From: Pontederia crassipes
Taxonomy: Eukaryota; Streptophyta; Magnoliopsida; Commelinales; Pontederiaceae
Reading direction: 5' to 3'
NCBI GenBank assembly: GCA_030549335.1
Contig: CM060194.1
Coordinates: forward strand, 37,589,171 to 37,653,170
Length of the DNA: 64,000 nt
Shown: piece by piece, positions 46,532 through 58,893 of the stretch
Position numbering within the stretch: position 1 is the first letter of the stretch
Layout: every line of letters begins with the position of its first letter
The notes under the pieces: model-generated
The model's input: the letters and a program-made list of their open reading frames with translations, nothing else
Database searches by the model: none
Told to the model about the DNA's origin: nothing
Program-made: the position numbers and the translations under genes

Positions 46532-46559
46532 ATTGCGCGAAGCGCAAGTATGTTTACTA
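46532..46559 (+). mobile_element. Helitron-type 3' terminus
   Basis: Hairpin TTGCGC-GAA-GCGCAA, nine bases, then CTAG followed by T. Helitrons end in CTRR with a GC-rich hairpin about ten bases upstream and insert between A and T. The 5' TC end is not identified; ATCTATAGATATATTATATG at about 46448 is one candidate, an end upstream of the EDR2-like exons another. Confidence 0.65.
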
Positions 46560-46811
46560 GTTTTTGCCTAATTGCAGTCGTCATGTGGAAATCTTAGCAC
46601 GTATTACATAGTTAAAGTTCCTTGCTATGATCCAAGGGATGTAACTAAGGTTTAGCTTGATAAGATTATACCAAAGTTTTTAGCGGATGTTCGGAACAGT
46701 GCTAGGATAAATGTATGTTAATAGGAAGGAGAAGTTTTCAAAGGAAACTATCAGACGGACTACTTGAGAGGACGAGAGGAGCCGTGTCACCTAGGCAGAG
46801 CCAATCCTTAA

Positions 46812-47330
46812 GGCCTCATTTGGCAACTGAAACTAGGTTAGTTCCAACCCGTTCTACCAAACGACGTAGTGTTTGATAGAACCGGATGTGAAACCAATTT
46901 TAGAATTAGGGTCACGTGACCCCTAAATTCCTTCTCCTGGTTCCACCATGAGTTGACGTGTTGACAATCTTTCTTTATTTTCTCTCACTCACATGTATCT
47001 TATAAAATAATTTATTTATTAAATATAAATTATTTACATAATATATTAATATAATATTATTTCTTACTTGTTATTTCATTAAAAAAATTTAATGTTTTAC
47101 TACATATAATTTATTAAAAACCCAATTTATATATTTAAATAATATATATTTTTAACGAAATTTTTAATGTATACTTTTATTTTTTATTTATTAATAATAT
47201 TTTATTTTATATTTATAATATCAATTTTTATTTCAAAACTCACCAAAAATTAATCTATCACATCTATTTTTAACGAACTATTTATTGAAACTCGGAAGAA
47301 CTTTAATTCTAATTGCCAAAGGCACCCCAA
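46812..47330. mobile_element. Miniature inverted-repeat element (probable)
   Basis: Left GGCCTCATTTGGCAACTGAA, right end in reverse GGGGTGCCTTTGGCAATTAG. The interior is AT-rich. Target duplication not resolved. Confidence 0.5.
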
Positions 47331-49350
47331 GAGAACCATTATTCCACCAAATGTATCCCTTCTAGTTCCTCTCCAGACGACGGATGACTTTTTTTTAAAA
47401 ATCCTGTTCACATCACCCACCAACAATTCCAACGAAGAAGTTTCATTCCGGCGGGGGAGCAAGCCTACCCTCATCCTACAAAATGGACACCACGCTTGGG
47501 TTATTATCAATTGCCAAAGAGAGCGTGCTTACCTTTCTCAATTTTTCTATCGATCTGCTTCACCTCGTAGCGTCGGAGTAATGGCCGGTGCTCGCTTCTT
47601 ATTTGTGAGGCCCTTCTTGTCCGCGCGTGTAGGTGGGAGGAGGTCCGCGTCTATCTGCTCGTCCTCCAGTCCTGAAGTCGTGTATTTTTCCTACCTAAAT
47701 GACTCCGCCAGAAGACTCTACACATGACCTGGATGACAAGATCGTCATGTACAATTTGCGCTGCTGCCGGGGCTGCTTTTGGAGATCTTCGATGGAAATG
47801 CCCAGGAATGTCGGCTATCAAGACTGGTTTGTGTAGGGATGATAACCGGGGAGGAAAGATGGGGGGAGGGGAAGAAACACGAGGAGGCGGTGTAATGGAG
47901 GCGTATGAGATACAGTTTTCTAAAATCCAATTATAACGATCCAAATTTAAATTGTGATAGCAATTGGTTGTTAGGAATGGAAAAGAGCTATAACCGTTGA
48001 TATTAAATTTGACTAAATCAGAAAAAATTGACAAAAACAAAAATAAAAGGGATTTATGATGGTCAGATTTATTAAAATTTAAAGATCTAACGGACAAGAT
48101 TAAATCACACCAAATAATAAAAAATAAAAAAGATAAACATATCGAGATCAGATCTGAAGACGAAGATACGATCAAACAAAAAAAATATCGACGACTGTGC
48201 ACGAGATCAAATCAAAACAATAAATAAATAAATCAAAGCGTCAAATCCAATCATCATGCAAAAAACAGCAATTGATGTTTTGATGCTATAGCGTGTTGTC
48301 TTCTACCTCCACATGCATGTGCGTGAATGACACAAAAATGGCAACACGCGATTGGTTTGCCGACGAGGACGCAGGAGTGCTTAAATCGGTTCGCCGAAAT
48401 GTTTGGAATGTCCTGGGGATCGTCAATTTGTGTCGAACAGGAGCGGGTTTTCAGCGAACGGGAACCCAATGACTCGATTTGATCTGATACAAAAATTTAA
48501 TTTTTTTTAATTTTAACATATATTTTGTACTATAAAATTTACAAATATTAAAATAAAATATGTTAAATGTGTAAAATAATATAGAAATATTTAATAAATT
48601 ATTTTATGCTTTTAAAATAAATATTATATCATTTTTATATTAAATAATAGAAAATATAAGAAAAAATTTAAAAAAATTATGATCGGGTTATCCGACCATC
48701 CGACAAAGAGGACAGACTCGATCCGACCCGATCCGATCAAAATTGAATAGATCGGGTCGAGTCAAACTCGACTCATGAACACCTCTAAGCAGATCGGTTT
48801 GTTTCTCTGTCGACGGAGAACTTGAACCGGGTTTGGTGGCGATTCAAGGAATTCCAACAGAATTTCTCGATGGTTCAAGAAGAGGATTTTTTTTTTTTTT
48901 TGTCGATAGTCTAGAGATCAGATCTATGATCTATTGCCAAAACAAATTTTGTCGATGGTGGAAAAATTTTGAAGAAATCGATTCGTTGGCGTTATGCTTT
49001 GATACCACCAGTGAAGGGGAGAGAAGAGAGGTGACACTTGGGGGCTCCTAATGCAATTCGTAGTCCCATTTGATTCAATCGAATTTTATAGGCGAGCCGA
49101 TCATCGTCAATCATGCCTACCTATCACGTCCGGAGGTCCATTCGTGATTGATGATGCATGGTAGCCACCAATTCCAGGCAATTTGGAATCTTCCATTAAT
49201 AACAATTAATTCTTCCATTAATCAATTTGGAATCTTCCATTAATTCTTGATTTCACATTTACTGTGATATTGACTACTAACAATTTAAATAAGAACAAAG
49301 TTATAATTTCGTAAGTGGCAATTATTTTAAGACGTGGGCGCATATTTTGA
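47331..49350. other. Mixed DNA, GC-rich patch with overlapping ORFs
   Basis: GC-richer at 47330-47900 with ORFs on both strands and no family recognised. TAGGGATGATAACCGGGG at about 47837 resembles the hAT terminal repeat TAGGGATGGCA. Two direct repeats of TTGGAATCTTCCATTAA occur near 49180 and 49228. Confidence 0.4.
48480..48790. mobile_element. hAT-like fragment with GAACACCTCTA end
   Basis: Ends GACTCATGAACACCTCTA, whose reverse complement TAGAGGTGTTCATGAG parallels the ACAGGTGTTCACGAG end of the element at 54834. Interior GATCGGGTCGAGTC-type words are shared with it. The left end is unclear. Confidence 0.5.
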
Positions 49351-49357
49351 TATTTAT

Positions 49358-49886
49358 TAAATTGGTTGTATTTGGATGGTGGAATTAGATGGAACCGAAG
49401 CTTAGTTATAATCAATTCCGATTTGATGTTTAAAAAAATTGATGATGAAACTGGATCTGGGACCCAAAAGGTGGGGGCAACCAATATTGGGAGGTTTTAT
49501 TTTTTTCAACTTTTTTATGTGACGTTTTTTTTCAAACCTAATTTTTTTAGGATTTTCTCTCTCTTACTTTCTCACACAAAAATATTATATTTATTATAAA
49601 ATGATTTATTAATATTATTTATCATTTATCGTCTCAGGAAAAAAATTAATATTTTGTTGAGTATAATATATTAGATATATAATTTCTTATATTTTTAAAA
49701 TATTAACAAGAAAATATAATTTATGCTCAATATTTTATTCAAACTCTCCTTAAAAGTAATTTATCGTATCAACTTTTTTATATCACAACGTTTCACTCCA
49801 TTCAAACACACTTCATGATAAATCAACTATTCACATAGACTTCGTAAGAAATACGGTTCTACTATCCAAATACTACTCTAAAAATA
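49358..49886. mobile_element. Miniature inverted-repeat element
   Basis: Left GTATTTGGATGGTGGAATTA, right end in reverse GTATTTGGATAGTAGAACC. Short non-coding interior. TTTGGAT-type ends are common in Tourist- and hAT-like miniatures; the target duplication is unresolved. Confidence 0.65.
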
Positions 49887-50400
49887 AATATACAATCAGA
49901 CTAGTATTGGATTTTTGTAGTGTATTAAAAATAATCAAAGATAATTTAAGCTAAAAAAAATATTTACTATTTTTTCAGTTATATACTCTTGTCATTTTTA
50001 GACTAAATTTATTACAAGGCTAGATTCTATATGAAAGCTGTCAAATTTCTGGGAATTTGATGAGCTATACAATTTGTAATGAGATACGTAACTCAGGACT
50101 CCATCTCACCGCATGCCTCTCCAATTAGTAGATTAAGCAATGACGTCTTATTGAATTGGGAGTGCCAGGAAAGGAAAATAAAGTTTAAAAAAACTTTTTC
50201 TTATTTGTGTAAACATTTTAATATAGGTCAAAAAAGATTCTCTTCTATTCTCCTCTTCAAATTCATTTGTTATTCTCAAAGCGATTTAATATTTTGTTTA
50301 TATGTTGCCATCGAGTTTATTCATCTTTCTTCTCTTTCTGGATTTAATTTAATTAAGCTTTCTTACATTCTAGTCATTCATTTACTTAATGCATATTATT
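49887..50400. other. AT-rich, no feature
   Basis: A 107-codon plus ORF (50079-50402) is Phe/Ile/Leu/Ser-rich with no motif and is probably chance. Confidence 0.4.
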
Positions 50401-50404
50401 AGAA

Positions 50405-51265
50405 CTATGTTTGAATGCGAACTTATTTTTTGTACATATAATCCTATTTAATAATATATTATATTATATGTAATTAGTATTATAGTATAATAAAATATTG
50501 TTAATTAATATTTACTATTAATATTAGTCCTATATATCTACTAATTTATATGTATTATACATTAATTTATATTTATACACATATGTAGTTATTTATATAG
50601 TAATATATTATTATTAAACTTACAAAATAAATTTATTAGATCTATTAACCAAGTATCTTTATATAATTTACTTAGTCTTATAGCACAATAAAGTTAAAGA
50701 AATTACATGATAAAATTAATTTAAATCTTATTGTATTCAAATAAGCATCACTAATTCAAATTTTCATTTTTTTTTAAAAGAATGTACGTGACATTTTATA
50801 TATTTAAAATAAATATTTTTAAAAAAAAATACATAATATTGTATTTACTATAATGTTATGCCTCATAAAATAATAAATTATAATTTTATGTAAATTGTAA
50901 TATTAATAGTGCATAAAAATTAATCAAAATTAATATTAATATAGCACAATACAACTTATTTTTTAATAAATTTTAAATTAATAATCACTTATAATATGTT
51001 TTATATTCTAGTAATTATTATTTTAAATAAATACATACATGATATTTGTATTTACTATAATTTTATACCACATAAAATAATACATTATATTCTCAATCCT
51101 TATTTTTTATTCAAACAACCACTAAAAGTTATCTACCAAATCAATTTTTTAAATCGTCGTCATTACATTTTTCATCCAAACACTAAATCTAAACTTTATA
51201 TATAATCGATTAGTTCTCAAGAACTAATAACAAATTAAGTTCTTGCATCCAAACAATGTTTTGTT
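50405..51265. mobile_element. Miniature inverted-repeat element, ~860 bp
   Basis: Left ACTATGTTTGAATGCGAACT, right end in reverse ACATTGTTTGGATGCAAGAA, about 30 bp of imperfect inverted repeat. Interior extremely AT-rich. A third similar end (CATCCAAACACTAAATC) at 51173 suggests nesting. Confidence 0.6.
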
Positions 51266-51462
51266 ACAAAAAAAAATATTATTTGTCAATCTTTTGATAT
51301 AAATTATTAACTAGGGATGAAAATAACTCAGTCGACTTATTTTTCTCTATAATGAACTAACCTCAATGGTCTTTTAAAGAAAAAATAGTTATAATCATTT
51401 TTCAAAGTGAAAAAAATGGTCCAAACGGTTTCAATGAATTTATGTCCTAATTTAAAATAATT

Positions 51463-53466
51463 AAAAAGTTAACTTTCTTTTTATTTAACAATATCATATC
51501 ATAGTAACACATTATCGTATCACGGGTGAGAATATTCTAATTAATTTCATATTCAACTTATTATGATAGATTAATTAATGGCATTCAACTATATGAGAAT
51601 AATATTAATCAATCGAACAACAGTGGAACAAAAAAAGTTTTAAATATTATTTGAAATTAAAAGCAATATTTCAATTATGATAACTATTGAGAAATATTAG
51701 TTCGGATTGGTCTATTCAATAAGTGGTTTTATTTATTCCGAAAGGTTAACGTAACTTCTAATTCAGGTCAATATTATAGGGTTAGATAAATTTATCGAAA
51801 GTATAATTTTTTTAGTGGGGCCAAAATAATATGGTAAAAAGTTAACTTTCTTTTGATTTAACAATATCATATCATAGCAACACATTATTGTATCACGGAT
51901 GAGAATATTCTAATTAATTTCATATTCAACTTATTATGATAGATTAATTAATGGCATTCAACTATATGAGAATAATATTGATCAATCGAACAACAGTGGA
52001 ACAAAAAAGTTTTAAATATTATTTGAAATTAAAAGCAATATTTCAATTATGATAACTATTGAGAAATATTAGTTCGGATTGGTCTATTCAATAAGTGGTT
52101 TTATTTATTCTGAAAGGTTAACCTAACTTCTAATTCAGGTCGATATTATAGGGTTAGATAAATTTATCGGAAGCATAATGTTTTCCTTCCACCCCTTTCA
52201 TCGAGGGCGGACCCAGAGCCCAAAGTTGAGGGGGGCCAAAATAATATGGTAAAAAGTTAACTTTCTTTTGATTTAACAATATCATATCATAGCAACACAT
52301 TATTGTATCACGGATGAGAATATTCTAATTAATTTCATATTCAACTTATTATGATAGATTAATTAATGGCATTCAACTATATGAGAATAATATTGATCAA
52401 TGGAACAACAGGGGAACAAAAAAAGTTTTAAATATTATTTGAAATTAAAAGCAATATTTCAATTATGATAACTATTGAGAAATATTAGTTCGGATTGGTC
52501 TATTCAATAAGTGGTTTTATTTATTCTGAAAGGTTAACCTAACTTCTAATTCAGGTCGATATTATAGGGTTAGATAAATTTATCGGAAGCATAATGTTTT
52601 CCTTCCACCCCTTTCATCGAGGGCGGACCCAGAGCCCAAAGTTGAGGGGGGCCAAAATAATATGGTAAAAAGTTAACTTTCTTTTGATTTAACAATATTA
52701 TATCATAGCAACACATTATTGTATCACGGATGAGAATATTCTAATTAATTTCATATTCAACTTATTATGATAGATTAATTAATGGCATTCAACTATATGA
52801 GAATAATATTAATCAATCGAACAACAGCGGAACAAAAAAAGTTTTAAATATTATTTGAAATTAAAAGCAATATTTCAATTATGATAACTATTGAGAAATA
52901 TTAGTTCGGATTGGTCTATTCAATAAGTGGTTTTATTTATTATGAAAGGTTAACCTAACTTCTAATTCAGATCGATATTATAGGGTTAGATAAATTTATC
53001 GAAAGCATAATGTTTTCCTTCCACCCCTTTCATCGAGGGCGGACCCAGAGCCCAAAGTTGAGGGGGGCTAAAATAATATGGTAAAAAGTTAACTTTCTTT
53101 TGATTTAACAATATCACATCATCATATCACATATGAGAATATTCTAATTAATTTCATATTCAACTTATTATGATAGATTAATTAATGCCATTCAACTATA
53201 CGAGAATAATATTAATCAATCGAACAATGGTGAAACAAAAAAGTTTTAAATATTATTTGAAATTAAAAGTAATATTTCAATTATGATAACTATTGAGAAA
53301 TTCGGATTGGTCTCTTCAAAAAGTGGTTTTATTTTTTTCCGAAAGGTTAACCTAACTTCTAATTCAGGTCGATATTATAGGGTTAGATAAATTTATCGGA
53401 AGCATAATTTTTTTCCTTCCACTCCTTTTATCAGGGGTGGACCTAGAGTCCAAAGTTATGGTAAAA
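51463..53466. repeat. Tandem array, five units, period 415-416 bp
   Basis: The junction CCAAAATAATATGG recurs at 51821, 52236, 52652 and (as CTAAAATAATATGG) 53068. The first unit (from 51463) lacks the roughly 43-base block CCCTTTCATCGAGGGCGGAC plus flanks that ends the next units. Units 2-4 are nearly identical; the last is more diverged with small deletions and ends at GTCCAAAGTTATGG. Each unit contains CATCGAGGGCGGACCCAGAG, TTAATTAATGGCATTCAACT and TTAACCTAACTTCTAATTCA. No ORF. Confidence 0.95.
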
Positions 53467-54174
53467 AAATTCAATCCTATGACCTCTCAAGGGATAGCTA
53501 GATGATACTCCCAACACAACAATATAGAAATTTTGTAGTTTATGACACTAAATATTATTTAGGGGTACAAATAGATATCTTAACCCCAAAATTTCTATAA
53601 AAATAAATTTAGCTAATAAGATTTCATGGTCCAATTGGGTCTGCCCTGCCTTTTATTAACTTATCATGCCCTTAGATATAATTAGTAGTCGTAATGAGTT
53701 GGACCTTTTAAGTTAAACTTGAATAATAATTATGTATATGTGTGTGTGAGTGCTGCTATATAAATGAGCATAATAAATAATAATCCTCTTACTAGGTCAT
53801 AATGGCATGCATCGTAAAATCATCAACTTTTTTAATATTATAATTATGTGAATTTTCGGAGGATGAGTTAGGAGGATTTAGCATTTTTTATCGGTTAATA
53901 CCGCAAGATAGCACCTACATTTCCTATTTTAAATTTATATATTTTATGATCACACATATATCACATCATTCTTCTATTTTTAATTTATATATTTTATAAT
54001 TATTATCTCAATATCATATTAATTTATTGCAATAATTTAATTCTTTGTATCAATACTTTTTATTCTTATTGTTAAAAATTATATTAACTTATTGCATTAT
54101 TTAATTGTTTGTATCAATACTTCTCATCATGAATTTGTATAACAATTACATGTTGACACTTTATATTGCATTAA
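53467..54174. other. AT-rich, no feature
   Basis: Short TG-rich run TATGTGTGTGTGAGTG near 53735; otherwise nothing seen. Confidence 0.5.
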
Positions 54175-54341
<167 letters not shown>

Positions 54342-54833
54342 GCATGAATAATTTTAGAATATCTAGCTTCGTGGCAATATAACATTTGTCAAATGTCTAT
54401 GGCGTAATTAAAAATGGATATTAGCTAGTAAAATATATAAAACCTTATTAATGAATACATGTATTGGCCTTTATTTATAAAATTTAAAAAAGCAATGGGC
54501 CTTTTGTTTTCGTCATCATTCCATAAACAAATGGGCCTTACAGGAATCAAATCAAATTTGGAAAACAGCAGATAAAATAAAATTAACTCAAATGAAGCCC
54601 TCAGCTCGCGATTAATAAATCTCTTAATTTATTAGGATATTTTTCCCCATTTTTCATTTTTTAAAAAAAATAATGTTTATTATTTTCTCATTTGTTTCTA
54701 GATTAAAAAGAGTTGCTCGTGTAAGAGTTTGCATGTGGGACATAAACTAAAGGAACAAACCATCAAATTAAATATTTTAATATGTAGTGAGAGTCGTTAT
54801 ATACATTGCCAAGATCACTTTCGAGTCCCAACT

Positions 54834-55245
54834 ACAGGTGTTCACGAGCCGACCCCACCAACTCAACTCGTGAACAAAGCTAGTCAGCTAGCTCAAATTC
54901 GATCCTGACCCAAATTCAAATCAAATCGAGTCAAGTGGTTGAGTAACCCAAATACCTTTTTTTACTTTTTATTTACAGATTTTACATTTATTTGTATATA
55001 AAATATATTATTTAGTATTTATTTTAAAGTATAAAATAACTTTTCTAACTATTTAATTATTTCTATACTTAAAATATTATATTTTTAAATTTTAAATTTT
55101 TAAATCAAATATAGGCTTAACATTAAATAAAAAAAATCGGATCGGGTCGACTCTGATTTAAAAAATCCAATCCCTACTCGACTCCACCTATAGTCGGATC
55201 GTGTTTGGGTCGGGTCGATCGGATTCACCAAGTCAACTCCTCTAG
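54834..55245. mobile_element. hAT-type miniature element, 412 bp
   Basis: Left ACAGGTGTTCACGAGCCG, right GTCAACTCCTCTAG. Flanked by TCCCAACT (54826-54833) and TTCCAACT (55246-55253), an 8-bp target duplication with one change. The interior has GGGTCGGGTCGATCGG-type words and no ORF. Confidence 0.82.
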
Positions 55246-55299
55246 TTCCAACTCTGCGTATGTGTTTTATCATCAAAAAAATTGCTCTTCTTTAATCAT

Positions 55300-55905
55300 T
55301 TCATACGAGGTAATTCAGACAGATTAGTGGTTATTTTATTTGAAATTCGTAAGTCCCATCAAATTATCCCATTTTTTGCAATTAATTATTAATAATTTTA
55401 ATTATTTTGATAATTATGATTACTATTTCAATCATTTTTAAAAAATATATATATATAATTATTAATAAATATATATCATTCAACTTGATATTCTTTTTTC
55501 CATGACAACCCTAATACAATAAAAGAAAGGATAATTTTGAAAATAAATAAAGCACATAACTTTCACAATGGAATTTGAACTTAAGACCACTTGATGAGCA
55601 AGTCAAGAAGTGCACCACTACACCACATTCATATTCTTGATTATTTAAAATCTTCTGCAAGTAGTCCTTAATTTTATGTCTTCTTCTTTTATCTATATTT
55701 TTTTACTATTTTTTTGTTTTATTTATATATAATAATATGTGAAAAAAATTAAATAATTTTTACAGATATATTGGTAATTTATTTTCTAATTATTTTAACT
55801 ATTATTTGTATGATCAATACTTATAAAAAATTATAATATGAGATAATTTAAATAGTGATAATTTATTTAAGTGATTATCTAAATTATTGATTAATAAAAT
55901 AGATA
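55300..55905. mobile_element. Miniature inverted-repeat element, copy 2, with SINE inside
   Basis: ATACGAGGTAATTCAG, GTGGTTATTTTATTTGAAAT and AGTCCCATCAAATTATC match, in order, GTATGAGGTAATATTA, CAGTTATTTTATTTCAAATT and GACCCACCATATTATC of 16441-17017. Right-side GATAATTTAAATAGTGATAA also matches. Split by a SINE at 55496. Confidence 0.78.
55496..55630 (-). mobile_element. tRNA-derived SINE, ~135 bp
   Basis: On the minus strand it begins GAATGTGGTGTAGTGGTGCA (TGGTGTAGTGGT fits a pol III A box). About 35 bases on, TTAAGTTCAAATTCC fits a B box. It ends in a short A run (TTTT on plus). The direct repeat ATATTCTT flanks it at 55488-55495 and 55631-55638. Matching miniature-element sequence continues on both sides. 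Confidence 0.75.
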
Positions 55906-56854
55906 ATGAACAATCCTAAAAGGGCATGCACGTCTGACGTCTCTTTTTGGGGAATGTTTTTTTCGTTCAATTGGAAATAAATTTAAAGAAAAAACATCTG
56001 AATTGGATGAATTGTTCCTTTGACCGTTTGGGCCTTGATGTATGGTGATGACTGATCACAATTCACAAGACACACAGAAGAATCTACAAACAAGTTCGTC
56101 CACGTTCGTCGCATTTTTTTTTTCACCATCTGAAACCAAAATTATTACTTTCGAAACGATAGAAATCACTCAATATTCTTTCGTTTTATTAATCTTGATC
56201 TTTGAAATATAATAAAAAGAATATCCAAAGTTCTTGGTTTCGTTGTATGGGTTATTAATTGTTATCTTACAAACTGACATAAATCACATTTTATATATTT
56301 CAATATTAGCGTGTCTAACTTATACCGCTTGCTAGTATGTATTGATCAAGAATTATACTTCAATTAATTTTTACATATTAGAAGGCATTAAAAGACAAAT
56401 TAAATACAATTTTAGTTATGTAGCCTTTATATTGGGTCAATGATATTATATTTTAATGTCAAAATAAGATAAACGGATACCTGTAGCACCCCACCCCACA
56501 CGAGCATTCATTTTTACCATTGGATTAATTTAATTAGAACATCACTATTTTCACTCTAAAACACACTATTATTATTTTATTATGTGAGTGCTAAAAATAT
56601 TAGATATTTTTACCTTTATAATATAAAATAGAGTGACAATAATGATGTCCTTTAATTATTGAGAATATAATCAAATTGATCATATAATTGGTAGACAAAG
56701 TTATGCGTACTTATCAGATAATCTTAAGTCTCAAATATGATATAAGAACACGTATTTTATCGCGACCATCAGAATCAAATTCGCTATTTAAATTCCAAGG
56801 TCAACAAATAAATGATCTGCACTAATTTATAACCTATGATTTTTTTAATATATA
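55906..56854. other. AT-rich, no feature
   Basis: No ORF, repeat end or RNA gene seen. Confidence 0.5.
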
Positions 56855-57450
56855 TATGATTTAATGGAGTAGGCGTATGACCCTCATAGGCATCAAATCA
56901 GACGGTGGGCGATGCATTAGATCTATCTTTCCTTCTCCGATCTCATCTTCCCCACCTCCCCTCCGAGCACTGTCATCGTTGCCACCGCCACAACACCTCT
57001 GAGCATCATCATCACCATCAGCGCCCCAACCTCCTTCGAGCTTGCCACCCGTGAGCGCCCCATGCGATCATCGACGATGTCGATAACGTCCCCTGTGTGC
57101 ACGATCGAGTTGCAGCCGCTTGCGATTGTCGCCCAGCCGTCGATTGGAGAGAAAGAGGGAGAGTATATCGCAGCCCTCGTCTCATCAGATCCCTTGCAAT
57201 CGGCCGCCCTCGTCTCATCGCCGTTGACGTCGCCATCGCCGGATCGAGGAGAAAGGGAGAGAAATCGAATCACCTCGCAGTTGACGTTGCCAAGCCGCTC
57301 GCGCTTCGCTGCCGCCATCGCTTCGTCACCGTGGCCTCACCGCTCATGCTTCGTCGTCGCCTCGTCGCCCACCGTCCGATTAGCGGATGGTGTATGGGGT
57401 CATACGCCATACGAGACGTATGATTCCCGTTAAATCCATATATATATATA
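56855..57450. mobile_element. GC-rich element with ~50-60-bp inverted repeats
   Basis: Left: GATTTAATGGAGTAGGCGTA, then GACCCTCAT and AATCAGACGGTGGGCGATGC (56858-56914). The right end in reverse has GATTTAACGGGAATC, GGCGTATGACCCCATA and AATCGGACGGTGGGCGACGA. The right arm has an extra 15 or so bases. The interior 56930-57380 is GC-rich, pyrimidine-biased, and contains two similar units near 57139 and 57239 (GAGAAAGAGGGAGAG and GAGAAAGGGAGAG). ORFs occur on both strands; none is recognised. It could be a gene-capturing (Pack-type) element. Confidence 0.65.
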
Positions 57451-57463
57451 TATATATATATAT
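57437..57463. repeat. (TA)n microsatellite
   Basis: About 13 TA units at the right edge of the GC-rich element. Confidence 0.9.
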
Positions 57464-57689
57464 GTATCAGGACGTAGAAAAATCTGTACGTTTTTATATT
57501 GGGTCATTTTTTAAATCTTTTCTTTTTCTTTATGATCAATAATTTCAGACGGACAAACGTAAATTTCAATGTAAGCCGGGTCCGATGGGTTCCACGGACA
57601 CAATTGTGAAGTAGCATGTTATCGACGGCTTGGCCCAATCCCAAATAACTGGTGATGAACCAAATGAAATGATAAACACCTCGATGGAA

Positions 57690-58310
57690 TTTGGAAATTC
57701 TTTTTTTTTGTTGTTGTTGTTGTCGAAAAATGGAAGACAATGAAGGGCGAATTGGTGAAAAAAGGAAGGTGGACCGTTTCGGCTACGTGAGCGAGCCCAT
57801 GATGCGGTCGGTCGAGCGGACTGGAGCACCTGAGATCAGAGCCAATGCCGCCAAATGCATCCTATTGGTCGGAACACCAGCTGACCCCTCCAGTCCCCAA
57901 TTATTTCCTGGTAGGCTCGGGGAATAAAGACTCTCTCTCTCTCTTCTCTCTCTCTCTCTCGTGTGAGCCAAAGGGGGGAGAGAGAGCATATGATATGAGT
58001 TGGTGAATGATGGCAGACAGGGGCAGGGCAGCAGACGATGCATTGGAGCAGCTCACACCCACATCGACGTCGGCCACCCCTCAAGAACAAAAAAGGATCT
58101 CTCTCTCTCCCCCCTCCCACTTGCAGTGGGCAGTGGATGGTCTCCACATCCCAACTTCTTCAAGTGATTTAGAAAAAGGGGCATTGGCGACAGCTAAAAA
58201 AGGCCTTTCTTTTCTTTCACCACTTCCAGATTCAACATTTGTCCTCCTGCCTTTTCGCTTCTACCTTCTGCCCCCTGAGCTGGCCAACCTTAAAAAAATA
58301 TTTATTTATG
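57690..58310. other. GC-richer island with CT/GA repeats
   Basis: Contains a CT run at 57930-57960, a GA-rich run near 57976 and a further CT run near 58098, as often seen in plant 5' leaders. Overlapping ORFs of 78-103 codons on both strands (for example 58007-58315 plus) show no recognised domain. It may be promoter and leader of a lost gene. Confidence 0.35.
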
Positions 58311-58810
58311 ATTGACTGGCCAGCGCATGCATCATTATTTATTTATCAGTGTAACAATGTAATTAGTCCTTAATTTTATCAAATGTGCATAAAATAATTT
58401 TCATGGTAATTTTATCACTGACTGGCCAGCGCATGCAACCTTAAAATAATTAGTCCTTAATTTTGCCATCCATGAAATTAATAAGAGGTATAAGCAAATA
58501 ATAAAATCTTCTTATTTAAGTGTACTGTCAAAAAACGCTCAAGGAGTCGCACAATGACTCGTCACTCGATTCTCTGAGTTCGATTTTTATTTTGTTTCTA
58601 AATTGACTTTTCTTTTTTTTTCTTTTGGCCACCTTTTTTTTATACAGGCAGGTGAACCAAAATCTAACTAAAATAAGAGATAATAGAATATATAGCATAT
58701 AAAAATAGGTATCACTGTTTTATTAGTGCTGAACATTTTTACCTCTATTTAATAAAATGGAGTAATAATAATATTTTTTGAAATAACAATAAAGGCACCC
58801 TAAAAATACA

Positions 58811-58851
<41 letters not shown>

Positions 58852-58893
58852 TCGTACATTTAAAAAATAATTAGTGCACTTCTCTTGTCAGAG
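58311..58893. other. AT-rich with short direct repeat and (TA)n
   Basis: GACTGGCCAGCGCATGCA occurs at about 58314 and 58422, each followed within 45 bases by AATTAGTCCTTAATTTT. A TA microsatellite spans 58812-58849. Confidence 0.7.

Noticed and set aside
47651-48202. 183-codon minus-strand ORF
   Set aside because: The long Phe/Ser/Leu-rich stretch is the translation of AT-rich DNA; the remainder overlaps equally open frames on the other strand. No domain recognised.
55560-55632. tRNA gene on the minus strand
   Set aside because: A- and B-box-like words are present, but no cloverleaf with acceptor stem can be drawn, and the segment lies in a short unit with target duplications and an A tail. 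It is called a tRNA-derived SINE.
57062-57433. 123- and 108-codon overlapping plus ORFs
   Set aside because: Both frames and the opposite strand are open because of GC-rich, repeat-like sequence inside an inverted-repeat element. No recognised protein, so not called a gene.
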